Shown piece by piece: positions 31,946 through 40,668 of a stretch of DNA of 64,000 nucleotides. The DNA comes from Mesodorylaimus sp. YZB2_4 (taxonomy: Eukaryota; Nematoda; Enoplea; Dorylaimida; Dorylaimidae). A model generated the notes under the pieces. The model saw nothing but the letters and a program-made list of their open reading frames with translations, did no database searches and was not told the origin of the DNA. A program made the translations under genes and the position numbers. The stretch spans positions 56,419 to 120,418 of the forward strand of contig JASANH010000559.1 of NCBI GenBank assembly GCA_030248295.1, written 5' to 3'. Numbering within the stretch: position 1 is the stretch's first letter; each line of letters begins with the position of its first letter.

Positions 31946-33973
31946 TTAACTAGTACTGAATTTCACAACCATAACAGTAATACGATCCTGGGACTTGTTT
32001 CGGTAAGCAGCGCTCACCAGTTGTTCAGCAGCGAAATGCGGCCCCTTGTCGATGTACTTTTTGCCAATGCGCGCTGCGTCTTCGTTGCTCATGGTGTCCC
32101 AAAACCCGTTCGATCCCATAATTATAAAATCTAGCGGTCCCCCACTGCACTCAAAATCGCATGCATGGTGCCTGAGAAGATAACAGGCAAGAATAGTCCA
32201 TTGCCTGTGAAAAAACAAGGGAACGCCAAAAGCGCTGCGTGTACGAATAATTCCACCAATTCGCCAGGAACCATCAACGAAGTTAACAGAACCACCAACC
32301 TTAATCAGTTTTTCAGCTGCCTGAAAACGATTATTACAATAACAGCAAGAAATCTGGAAAATAACCTATTCGACCTGCTCAGCTTTCTGATCGTCAGTCC
32401 AGGCAATCTTCCTACCGGCACTGGTTAAAGCGCGGCTGTCGCCAACTGAGAAAATTGTCGTATTCGATTTGTAATGAACACCAAACAACGCCGTTGCCCC
32501 GCATAAACTGTTCTCGGGTAAAGCTCTTAGCGCCTCTACATGAACACGATTTACTGCATCTTTTGCTATCTAAACAGCACATCACCAAAAACTTTGCAAT
32601 ACAAATTTTCGAGTGTTCTACCTCGATTAATTCCTTCTCAGACTTCGGTGACGCTTTGACAATTCTGCCCATCATCATGGGCACGAGTTTTCTTTCCGCT
32701 ATATCGGCCACATACTGCAAAAAGCCTTGTACATCTGCCTGAAGGCTATCAGGGGATACACAGGATTCTATGCATAGCAAAAGGCAAGTGGGGCGTACAC
32801 TTCGCCCCTCAATCGAAACTTGTTCAATGAGTTTCAACAAAATGAATGCGCATTTTGCGCCCTTCTGGTTCTAACCGCTGTAAGCTTGCTTGGGTTACTC
32901 AAGGAGTTGAGCCTATATATCAGAAGGGGACCGCATCAGAAGGGTACATCCTACGGCAATGTTTCCAGCGGGCTTATTTACACCTTGTCATAAGCAGTTT
33001 TGAGTGTCCAAAGTGTGCGCGGTCGGCCAGTTTCCGCATTGCATTTTTGAAGTTTAAAAATGACAAAGACGCAAAAAGAAGAAGTTTCGACGACACTTAC
33101 CCGTTAATGCTAAATTTTCAACCGTTTTATGAGCGACTATCCCGGCAGGTCCAGCCCGGTAGGTCCAACTTCTTGGGTTACTGTACCTTACAAAGCAGGT
33201 CATGCTTGTAAGGTACAGTAACCCAAGAATTATTGGCACCCCCGCCCCCAAATTTTCTCCAGTACGGTGGGGTATCTCATTCCCTAATCCAGTCCACAGC
33301 ATTTCAAATGCAGTAGTGACGCTTGATATGACTATGCAGTAGTGCATACACAAGGAGATCGTGTATGACGAAACTGTTTATGTAGTGCTGTAAGGAAATG
33401 GCTAAAACTGGCGCTGACTTGGCTTCTCAAGAGCTTTTCTTCGAGCCCTATGCCAAATCCCAGCTAAAAAGTACCCAAGAAAATTATAACTTATTCTTTC
33501 TTACCGGGCAAATAAACCCGTTGAAAAGAGCAAACATTAGGAAACGATCTTTGTCTTCAGTTTCTTTGTTATCGATAAAAATAAATCGATCGAATCTTTC
33601 CATGCTGCCGGCTGGCAAACTAGCGACAGCAAATTTATCATGCGCGAACGTCCAGTTCGATTGCGTTTTGACTAAAAATGGAAAACTTCGTTTCCTTAAA
33701 ATTGAGTAGATTCTCATACAGTAACTTACTTCCTTTCACTGAACTACTAGAAATCACTTCGAATCCACGTTTCTTCAAAGAATGTAAACTATGTTCTGGA
33801 TGTTCCCTCGTATAAACACTGTCGGATCTTTGGGGCACGGCTCGAAAATGCCAAGCGGCGATTGCGAACAACACTCCGATGACAGCAATTGGCCATATTT
33901 TCTTTGTCCAAGCTCGATTAGTTTCAAGATTGCTTCCGATTTTTCGACTCAAAGAGCGTTGTTTTCGAGCCAT
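31946..33973 (-). CDS. Membrane-anchored PP2C-like pseudophosphatase C (six exons)
   Basis: Minus-strand exons 33973-33730, 33671-33505, 32870-32799, 32714-32622, 32569-32375 and 32320-31946 join in frame into about 381 residues. Exon 4 (93 nt) and exon 5 (195 nt) equal those of gene A, and exon 2 (167 nt) equals that of gene B. Residues about 26-42 form the single membrane segment after a basic N-terminus. PP2C landmarks are NWTFAHDKFA, FLMFALFNGF (for FDGHGG), LCGATALFGVH, VGDSRAL (canonical), KVGGSVNF, WRIGGII, FIIMGSNGFWDTMS (N for the metal Asp of SDG) and QDRITVMVV (Asp kept). Metal ligands are lost at two core sites, so catalysis is unlikely. The donor after exon 5 (GTCGAA) is weak. 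Intron 2 contains a dispersed repeat and a perfect hairpin. It is the best preserved paralogue with gene A. Confidence 0.8.
32880..33040 (-). repeat. Dispersed repeat in intron 2 of gene C
   Basis: Reverse-complement copy of the repeat at 11571-11760, with the blocks CAGCGGGCTTATTTACACC and CAAAGTGTGCGCGGTCGGCC. Confidence 0.65.
33172..33227. repeat. Perfect 22-bp hairpin
   Basis: The stem CTTGGGTTACTGTACCTTAC and two more bases pair exactly with 33206-33227; pairing continues as GCA/TGC after one bulged A, leaving a GGTCA loop. It lies in intron 2 of PP2C-like gene C. Confidence 0.8.
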
Positions 33974-34430
33974 AGTTGCATCCGACCTCTATGTCGTCAA
34001 TGCGTCGCAAGGAGTAGCTAGCCGACTGATCGTGAGTGGGCGGCGTACTTTACAATGCCAGTGTCGAGAATCATTTTATGGTTGTTTATCAAACAGAATT
34101 CGCGAAACCACAAAAACTTATGTTCGTGGCTTTCTAGGAGGGCAGACATCTGGACGTAGGGCATCTGATTGTGAGCTCTACAGTAGACCTCGGCGCAAGA
34201 TTCCCGTGCGTGGATACCTCACCTGCGTGGCTGCTCGAATAGCGCAATCGATGGAAATGTAAGGAGACATCCCCTTACTGCTGGGTAACGATCCGTTGCG
34301 GCGGTTCGCGCTAAAGATCAGCTTAATTGCTCGCTAAATCCTGGTGACAAAATGTTATTCTTCGACAAAAACGTCGGTGCGTAGCTAGTGCATTTCTCCA
34401 AAATTTTACTTTGCCTATAGCCGGCTGGCA
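33974..34430. other. Region 5' of PP2C-like gene C
   Basis: No gene is supported. It presumably carries the promoter of the gene starting at 33973 on the minus strand, but I see no TATA box I would trust. Confidence 0.4.
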
Positions 34431-34536
34431 GTCAAGCCGTCTAAGCAAAGCTATGAAGGGACACGAGCACACGCAGCACCGCACCTGTGTGCTCCTCCAC
34501 TAGGAGCACCTTCACAATGATCCTGGGACGAACTAG
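34431..34536 (-). mobile_element. SINE copy 2, 3' part (split by LTR element)
   Basis: It resembles the 3' body of the SINE family (GCCGGCTGGCAGTCAA near the tail, CTCCACTAGGAGCACC in the body) and ends exactly at the CTAG target duplication of the LTR element. The rest of the same SINE continues at 40669. Confidence 0.65.
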
Positions 34537-34571
34537 TGTGATGAGGGACCCTGTCAAGTAACTACATCACA
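34537..34571 (-). repeat. 3' 35-bp terminal repeat of the gypsy element
   Basis: Identical to 40634-40668. Its own ends are inverted (TGTGATG and CATCACA), so it reads as a tiny LTR with 7-bp terminal inverted repeats. Confidence 0.85.
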
Positions 34572-34765
34572 TACGCCGGGGTCCTGAGACGAAAGCGTCC
34601 TCGCTCGTCTTGGCTGCTTGGTTGTCCAATCGTCCGGTTGGTAACGTTGAGGCTGCTTCGGTCGGGCGCGCAATCCAGCTCCACGGGTCCATGTCGGCCG
34701 AGCCATCGCTTGATCTTTTTGTTGGCTTGGTGTTTGGGCTTGATTTTGGCTTGCTGAGCTTGTGG

Positions 34766-37747
34766 TCACTGACGGGGCCGAGGAAACCGGAGCAGGAGGC
34801 GAAAGAATGGAAGTCGAAGGCGGGGTTTGAGAGTCGGCGCTGACGATACAGTAGGCATTGGCGTCGTGGCGGTCGGCGTCGAAGGGGACACTACGGGGCG
34901 TAAGGTACTTACAGGGAGAGGGACGTCTTCAGGAGCTGATGATACTGGCTGTACAGTGGGTGGGACTGTATGGTTTCGCATCTGCGACTGCTGCAAAGCT
35001 GGTGTCAATGCACTCATGTGCTCCGGCTGAGGTAACCGACTTGGCTCCTCCGTTTGAGGTCCAGGCGGTGTTTCGTCGGGGCTTTCGTCCATCGGTGCCG
35101 GTTGCCAAGGGGCATAGCAGGGCTTCAAACGGTCATTGTGCATCAATTTTCGTTCTGCTGTTGGACATGTCCACAACCGAACGACACTGTCCACTGGGGA
35201 AGGCTTAGCAACAATGACGTATGGGCCATCCCATTTCGGCTGTAACTTAGCCCCCAAACCCTTTGGTACCATCCGCAACCAAGCTAGACTGTTCACCGCA
35301 AAGTCGTGATCTCTCGCACTTCGATCGTAGTCCTTCTTCTGTCGCTCCTGCGCTTCAAGCAAATTCCGCCTTAGAATGGCTTTCATGGATTGAAGTCCTG
35401 CCGCCACCTCCTCAGCATAAGTGCTAGGGTGAGAGCTGGTTCCAGTCTGCACAGACAACTCGCCTGGGATGCATGGCTCACGTCCGAACAAGACGCGATA
35501 AGGCGAGTATTTCAGAGTGGACTGGATCGAGGAGCGGTATGCGAACAAAATAAAGGGCAGTGCAGCATCCCATGATTGTGTATACTGCTTCATGTAGATA
35601 CCCAACATAGTTCCAAGCACCTTGTTAAAACGCTCCGTCAGGCCATTGCAAGCTGGGTGGTACGCCGTCGTGTTCTTTTTGTGGATGTCACACATTTTGC
35701 ACACCTCCTTCATCATATTTGAGAGAAATTCTGCTCCACGGTCTGATAAGAGCTCCTTACAGCTACCATAACGACAAATGACCTCGCGAACAAATGCTCG
35801 TGCCACTGTCTTCGCTGTGTGGTCAGGTAATGGTACGGCTTCTACCCAACGAGTAAAATAGTCAGTGAAAACGATGATGTATTGATTTCCACTGGGTGTC
35901 GGTGGCAAGGGCCCGAGTATGTCCACTCCAACACGTTCCCATGGGGCGGCCGTTGGCGGCATCGACTGTAGTGGGGACACCTGCTTTCTCACTGGGTCCT
36001 TGAATCTCGCACACCAAGAACAGTGTTTCACGTAACGTTCTACGTCAAAATGCATGCCAGCCAAATGTGCGATCCACCTAGCGAAACGGCCATCATGTGT
36101 TTTGTTTTTGAAGATGTAAACCAATGGCAAATGGTCAGTTATGATTGTGAACTTCTGACCATAGACGTAAGGTTTGAATAATTTGACTGCCCAGTATACG
36201 CCTAAACCTTCCAGTTCGGTTACAGGGTATTTAGCTTCGCTTGGCAGCAGAGTACGGCTAGCAAACGCAACCGGGTGTTCACGACCGTAATCGTCACTTT
36301 GCGCTAATATAGTGCCTAAACCTTCTCGACTGGCATCCGTGTAAATGATGAACGGCTTGTGAAAGTTCGGGTAAGCAAGGATTGGGGCGGATGTCATTCG
36401 TTCTTTAAGCTCAGTAAATGCACTTTCCGCGCTCTTTGCCCATTCAAATTTCACGTTCTCCTTTGTCAGTTCAGATAATGGTCGTGCAATTTTTGAGAAA
36501 TTCTGGATGAATCGCCGATAAAACGTGCACATCCCCAGGAACCTTCTCACAGCTTTACGATCTTTCGGAACTGGCATGTCCAGAACTGCTTTTATTTTCG
36601 TATTGTCCATCTTTAGTCCGTCAGCACTGACAACGTGGCCTAGAAACGGGACTTCTGTCCTCAGGAATTTACACTTGGCGAACTTCATTCTCAGATTGGC
36701 TTGGTGCAAGCGCTCGAAGACAGCTTGTAACCTTGCTTGGTGTTCCTCAAAACTAGATGCAAAGACCAAGATGTCGTCCAGATAGACTAAGCACTGATTC
36801 CACGTGAGTCCCGAGAGAACAGCGTTCATCAGTCGCATGAACACTGCTGGTGCATTGGTCAGTCCAAAAGGAAGGACCTTAAACTGGTAATGGCCTCCCC
36901 CTGGGACACGGAAGGCTGTCTTCTCCTTGTCACCTTCTTTTAGTTTTATTTGCCAATACCCAGAAATGAGGTCGAGGCTTGTGAAGAATTTTGCTCCAGA
37001 TAAGGAATCAAGAATATCATCCATGCGTGGTAACGGGAATTCGTCCCGTGAGGTAATCGCATTAATGGCTCTATAATCGACGGTAAATCGCAATTCCGAT
37101 GTACCTGCTTTCCGTACCAGGCAAATGGGGCTGGCCCAGGAACTGCGTGAATCCTCGATTTGGCCACCTTGCTTCATATCTTTAATCATTTTGTCTACGA
37201 CTTCTCGCTGGCAGAAAGGTAGCCTACGTGGCGGCTGATGTATGGGAGGGTGATTTCCCATGTCAATGGTATGCTCAATCTCAACGTTAGCTGGCTTCAA
37301 GTCCAGTGTGGTCGTTGCGAATATACCCTTTTTAGCCCATTCCGTCAGGAATTTTCTCATGTCCCGCTTTTGATGTTCTGCCAGTGCGGGGTTGTCGAAT
37401 TTTATCTCTTCGATTTGACGCAAAGTATCTTTCTTTTCCTCCTTTCCTTGTATGGTGTGCAGGTCCGTAGGAATCACTTCGGCTACCTCATCAACGTGAC
37501 CAATCAGCGTACCTGCTGGCAGACGCACTGGGTTCTGGGATGCGTTCATGACTCGAATAGCCAACTCATTTCTAGTGGCTCTGCCCAAAGAATGAGCTAT
37601 CAATACGGTCATGTCGGTACAGGTAGGGTGGTAGTCGGCTGTAAACTGCACATCCATGTCACGGTATTGATCCGAAAGAATGCGGCCCGAGATGAGTTTC
37701 TCTGTCCGCGGGGGGATCACCACTGGTTCGGCAACTCCACGAGGCAT
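34766..37747 (-). CDS. pol: Pol of the gypsy element: RT, RNase H, integrase
   Basis: A 993-residue frame from ATG 37747. Reverse transcriptase spans about 150-400 with catalytic Asp in TSLDLISGYWQ and YLDD (322-325). RNase H starts with IIYTDASREGLG near 470. Integrase has Asp609, Asp669 and Glu705, an exact D,D35E spacing, and a C-terminal GPY/F-like module (WDGPYVIV) before a Pro-rich tail. Between RNase H (FARWIAHLAGMHFDVE) and the integrase Cys pair (CSWCARFK) the usual DALSR connection and the HH half of the HHCC zinc finger are missing, an in-frame internal deletion near 36040. That should cripple integrase N-terminal folding. The frame is -1 relative to gag-protease and overlaps it by 31 nt; a TGA directly precedes the ATG. 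Confidence 0.9.
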   Translation of the reverse strand: MPRGVAEPVVIPPRTEKLISGRILSDQYRDMDVQFTADYHPTCTDMTVLIAHSLGRATRNELAIRVMNASQNPVRLPAGTLIGHVDEVAEVIPTDLHTIQGKEEKKDTLRQIEEIKFDNPALAEHQKRDMRKFLTEWAKKGIFATTTLDLKPANVEIEHTIDMGNHPPIHQPPRRLPFCQREVVDKMIKDMKQGGQIEDSRSSWASPICLVRKAGTSELRFTVDYRAINAITSRDEFPLPRMDDILDSLSGAKFFTSLDLISGYWQIKLKEGDKEKTAFRVPGGGHYQFKVLPFGLTNAPAVFMRLMNAVLSGLTWNQCLVYLDDILVFASSFEEHQARLQAVFERLHQANLRMKFAKCKFLRTEVPFLGHVVSADGLKMDNTKIKAVLDMPVPKDRKAVRRFLGMCTFYRRFIQNFSKIARPLSELTKENVKFEWAKSAESAFTELKERMTSAPILAYPNFHKPFIIYTDASREGLGTILAQSDDYGREHPVAFASRTLLPSEAKYPVTELEGLGVYWAVKLFKPYVYGQKFTIITDHLPLVYIFKNKTHDGRFARWIAHLAGMHFDVERYVKHCSWCARFKDPVRKQVSPLQSMPPTAAPWERVGVDILGPLPPTPSGNQYIIVFTDYFTRWVEAVPLPDHTAKTVARAFVREVICRYGSCKELLSDRGAEFLSNMMKEVCKMCDIHKKNTTAYHPACNGLTERFNKVLGTMLGIYMKQYTQSWDAALPFILFAYRSSIQSTLKYSPYRVLFGREPCIPGELSVQTGTSSHPSTYAEEVAAGLQSMKAILRRNLLEAQERQKKDYDRSARDHDFAVNSLAWLRMVPKGLGAKLQPKWDGPYVIVAKPSPVDSVVRLWTCPTAERKLMHNDRLKPCYAPWQPAPMDESPDETPPGPQTEEPSRLPQPEHMSALTPALQQSQMRNHTVPPTVQPVSSAPEDVPLPVSTLRPVVSPSTPTATTPMPTVSSAPTLKPRLRLPFFRLLLRFPRPRQ

Positions 37748-40344
37748 TCAGGTGCCTTCTCCTTATTGCTGTATAAAAGCTGCTGGCACTGCTCCATGAT
37801 GGCCGCGCATAGAGGCACGCTCTGGCCAAAATCAAAAGAAAGTTTACCCATCTTCGCCATAAGGTCGCGGCCAACAATGACAGTAACAGGTAAGCCATCC
37901 AAGAGATGGAAAGGGTGGGTGAATGTCTTACCCATGATTGAAATACGGCAAGTCACCAGAGTGCGTACCACTGCATTCGTCCCATTGATGGATTTCATAG
38001 GAGCCGGTTTGCAAGGCTTTGCTTCTGCACCTGTTTGCACGAGCATGTTGAACAAGGCCTCGCTAATAAAGCATTTGCTAGCTCCAGTGTCGAGTAATGC
38101 TCGGGCTCGAATGTTGCTATCAGAAAAGTCGATGAAAGGCATGGCGGCTGGGATGTATGAATGTGATGCCCCTGTGTTTACCTCTGCACCAAGAAAGTCG
38201 GTGTAAGGGATGCTTTTCCTACACGCAACACGGTTCCACTTCTTCCTCAACTTTTTCATGCGACCACATGGCATCGTGTCAGTAGAAAACCACAAACGCG
38301 TGATTAAACATAAATGCAGTGCATTCCAGAAAAATTTCAAAAATAATGAGCATGTCGGAAGGAATATTAATATGAAAAAGATGACCATGGGTCGTTTCAC
38401 AACTTCATATTTCGTCTTGACGACTCGTGCTTTCCTTTCCCATGTTACGGTTTTTCGTTGGGCATTTGCTCGGTGCGTTGGTCCAAGGGCGGGGACGCTG
38501 GTGGCTCCAGCACTGGCTCCAATGGTTGACGTTGCAAACTGGCCACTCTTGGTACCCGCTGTGCTTTTGGTTGTGTTGCGGCCGGCGTTTCTCCCACCCG
38601 ACGAGAAGTAGTACTCGCCTGCTGCACATAACCCGAAAAACATTCTGGTTAGGCATGAGAGTGAGGAAATTAGGAAACGCATGAAAAAACATACCATAGG
38701 CGTGGACTGAGCCATTGGGGGTTGGTTGAATGGCACTTCATTCGAACTGACCGAAGCTGGCACGGTGGTAATCGTGCCGGTAAGAACATTGATCGTACCC
38801 GTAGCAGATGGGACAATGGGGGCGCCTTTTCCGTGCGTCGTTGCGGAAGTCTGGCTACCATTCGGGCTGACCGATGCTGCCGCCGCATTGTTGCGACTGG
38901 TTGAAGCTTGCTCCGTGATCACTGGTTGATTGACCGATGCGAACTGATTTGCCACATTCGGGCTAACCGATGATGTGGCGGTACTATTGCCACTGGTCGA
39001 AACTTGTCCTGTGACCACTGGTTGGTCAACCGATGCGAGCTGATTTTCCGGTGCCGGAATGCTGAAGTGCTGAAAATCAGCAAATTCGTTATTTGGTTCT
39101 ATCAGGTTACATTCTGCTGGCCAGAACTCCTCATTATAGAAGTGGTCCTCTTCCTGCCCCATAGCTACGTTCTGGGATGGTCGACTGGGATTAGATGGAC
39201 AGCCCTGGGACTGGTGGCGGGTGCCACTAGTGTGATTACCCTGATCAGTTCGATTACCTCGATTACTTCGGTTACCACGATTTGGTTGATTCCGTCCCCT
39301 CGGGTTCTGAGAACTGAAGTCACGTACCTGAGTGAGCGGCAATGGCTCTGCAGATCCCAAACGATTCTTGGCGAATTGGAACAGACGGCAGGTATCTCTG
39401 CCATGGCCGGTCAATCCACAATGCGTGCATGGATTCAAAGCTTGATTGTTGTTGAATTTTTGGCGAGCTCTAGCGCCGTTGATACATTCAGTGACAGCGT
39501 GACCCTGCAAGCCGCAATACGCGCACTTGCCCATAGGTCCGGAAGCTAACTGCGCCATCGATTGCATCGGGACGCTCGCCTGCTGTTGTTGATCGCCATA
39601 CTGCTGTCGAGAACTGGCGTTTTGTTGTCGGTGTCCAATATGCTGACGACGGCCACCTTGGTAGCCCCCACGTTGCTGATGTAAAGCGGCTTGTAGACCA
39701 GTGGATACGTCGGATGATGCGGCATTGTGGATAATTGCTGAAGAAGCCAAAGAGAACATACGTTGATTTGTCTCTGCTATGGTGACAGCAGTGATAATAT
39801 CATCCAGGGTCCTTCCCAGATTAGTATAAGCTATCTTCCAGAGTTTGAAATTAGGATTAGATTGATCAGACACGGCTAGTCCCGCAATGAATCGTTCTTT
39901 CAACACAAGATTTTGAGCTTCCTCTCCCGTATCATTATAGGCTTGTCTCACCAGATCTTTCAGATCGCGCAAATAATCAGCTACTGACTCAGACTCTAGC
40001 TTTCTCCGATTGTGGAGCTGCTGACGCCAGAGGCCGATCTGATGCGGATGAGCCAAGTTAGAAATCAAAAAAGCTTTTACTACACCATACGGAATTGGAA
40101 AATTTTGATCTTGGTCAAGACTTCGAAAAACGCTCAATGCTTTGTCTTTGAGACATTTTTTCAATTCTCTCAAACGCATCACATCGTCACTGTCATCGAT
40201 CAGGCTACTCAGATATTCGAAATTTTCGAACCATTTGCGAAGATCTTGACTAGGTTCTCCCGTCAGCGGACAATTTTGCCAAATTTGGAAAAAGGGTTGA
40301 TTGATTTGAGCCAAGGCAACTGCCAAAGCTGCTGCTGCTGCCAT
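37717..40344 (-). CDS. gag: Gag-protease of the gypsy element
   Basis: The frame from the first ATG at 40344 gives 875 residues. The N-terminal half is a capsid-like helical region (DLRKWFENFEYLSSLIDD; ESVADYLRDLKDLVRQAY). Two CCHC knuckles follow (CAYCGLQGHAVTEC at about 274-287, CTHCGLTGHGRDTC at about 306-319), then a long Ser/Thr/Gln/Pro-rich stretch. The C-terminus has an aspartic protease with LLDTGAS at about 750 and VIVGRDL. Two hydrophobic patches interrupt the hydrophilic stretch; the first (38622-38694) is bounded by perfect intron signals (ATG|GTATGT and TGTGCAG|CAG), so it may be an intron retained in the genomic frame. Removing that 73-nt segment would shift the frame and end Gag after about 60 more residues, without protease. 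Confidence 0.85.
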   Translation of the reverse strand: MAAAAALAVALAQINQPFFQIWQNCPLTGEPSQDLRKWFENFEYLSSLIDDSDDVMRLRELKKCLKDKALSVFRSLDQDQNFPIPYGVVKAFLISNLAHPHQIGLWRQQLHNRRKLESESVADYLRDLKDLVRQAYNDTGEEAQNLVLKERFIAGLAVSDQSNPNFKLWKIAYTNLGRTLDDIITAVTIAETNQRMFSLASSAIIHNAASSDVSTGLQAALHQQRGGYQGGRRQHIGHRQQNASSRQQYGDQQQQASVPMQSMAQLASGPMGKCAYCGLQGHAVTECINGARARQKFNNNQALNPCTHCGLTGHGRDTCRLFQFAKNRLGSAEPLPLTQVRDFSSQNPRGRNQPNRGNRSNRGNRTDQGNHTSGTRHQSQGCPSNPSRPSQNVAMGQEEDHFYNEEFWPAECNLIEPNNEFADFQHFSIPAPENQLASVDQPVVTGQVSTSGNSTATSSVSPNVANQFASVNQPVITEQASTSRNNAAAASVSPNGSQTSATTHGKGAPIVPSATGTINVLTGTITTVPASVSSNEVPFNQPPMAQSTPMVCFFMRFLISSLSCLTRMFFGLCAAGEYYFSSGGRNAGRNTTKSTAGTKSGQFATSTIGASAGATSVPALGPTHRANAQRKTVTWERKARVVKTKYEVVKRPMVIFFILIFLPTCSLFLKFFWNALHLCLITRLWFSTDTMPCGRMKKLRKKWNRVACRKSIPYTDFLGAEVNTGASHSYIPAAMPFIDFSDSNIRARALLDTGASKCFISEALFNMLVQTGAEAKPCKPAPMKSINGTNAVVRTLVTCRISIMGKTFTHPFHLLDGLPVTVIVGRDLMAKMGKLSFDFGQSVPLCAAIMEQCQQLLYSNKEKAPECLVELPNQW
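38622..38694 (-). other. Candidate 73-nt intron in gag
   Basis: Minus strand: donor GTATGT directly after CCTATG, a pyrimidine-rich middle, and acceptor TTATGTGCAG. Length is 3n+1. If spliced, a Gag without protease results; if retained, the frame runs through a hydrophobic stretch into the protease. This could set the Gag to Gag-protease ratio, or be chance. Confidence 0.4.
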
Positions 40345-40397
40345 GGTAAAGGAGAGCCAGATATACTCACGATCAGACACGCTCAAAAGTTTGTCAG

Positions 40398-40560
40398 CCT
40401 TCTTTAGGGATCCTACACAAAAATGCGCCTTCGTAGGGGATCGCGATAGAAAGCAATACCTTCGTAGGATATGCTTTACAACGTCAGCCTTCGTAGGGTG
40501 TCTGACGCGAAAAGAGCACCTTCGTTGGGATTGCTAGCAAGAAGCGGCCTTCGTTGGGTG
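40398..40560 (-). repeat. Six-copy 30-bp-periodic motif array in the element leader
   Basis: The 11-base motif CCTTCGTAGGG (with variants TTT or GTT in the middle) starts at 40398, 40428, 40459, 40488, 40519 and 40548, i.e. at spacings of 30, 31, 29, 31 and 29. Between the motifs the sequence differs. The core CCTTCGTAGG is almost palindromic. It lies between the primer site and gag, the place where Drosophila gypsy has its Su(Hw) insulator array, so a protein-binding or RNA-packaging role is possible. Confidence 0.75.
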
Positions 40561-40620
40561 ATTCCGCAAATTGATGAGCGTATGGGATTCTGGAATTCTC
40601 CCTTCCCTGGGTAAGACTGG

Positions 40621-40631
40621 AGCGGCCCCCA
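40621..40631 (-). promoter_or_regulatory. Probable tRNA primer-binding site
   Basis: Two bases inside the 5' terminal repeat, the minus strand reads TGGGGGCCGCT. A TGG start complementary to a tRNA 3' CCA end, at this distance from the repeat, is the usual form of a minus-strand primer site. Which tRNA it matches is not known from here. Confidence 0.5.
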
Positions 40632-40633
40632 AA

Positions 40634-40668
40634 TGTGATGAGGGACCCTGTCAAGTAACTACATCACA
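40634..40668 (-). repeat. 5' 35-bp terminal repeat of the gypsy element
   Basis: Identical to 34537-34571 and followed by the CTAG target duplication at 40669-40672. Confidence 0.85.

Larger units (their letters stand above)
34537..40668 (-). mobile_element. Ty3/gypsy-type retroelement with 35-bp terminal repeats
   Basis: The element spans 6132 bp. Identical 35-bp sequences, starting TGTGATGAGG and ending ACATCACA, lie at 34537-34571 and 40634-40668. Both are flanked by CTAG (34533-34536 and 40669-40672), a 4-bp target duplication. The ends are TG...CA as in LTRs. Reading minus strand: 5' repeat, a tRNA-primer-like site, a leader with a 30-bp-periodic array, a gag-protease frame (40344-37717), an overlapping pol frame (37747-34766) and the 3' repeat. 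The order protease-RT-RNase H-integrase and the GPY/F module place it in Ty3/gypsy; two CCHC knuckles fit a Mag-like lineage. Bombyx mag is known for very short LTRs, but 35 bp is shorter still. No polypurine tract is evident before the 3' repeat. It is inserted inside a SINE. Confidence 0.88.

Noticed and set aside
34554-34769. Separate small gene after pol in the gypsy element
   Set aside because: Low-complexity Gln/Pro/Arg frame next to the end of pol, with no env-like signal peptide or membrane segment.
40398-40560. Regularly spaced short repeats resembling a CRISPR array
   Set aside because: The repeat is only about 11 bp, it lies in the leader of a eukaryotic retroelement, and there are no cas genes.
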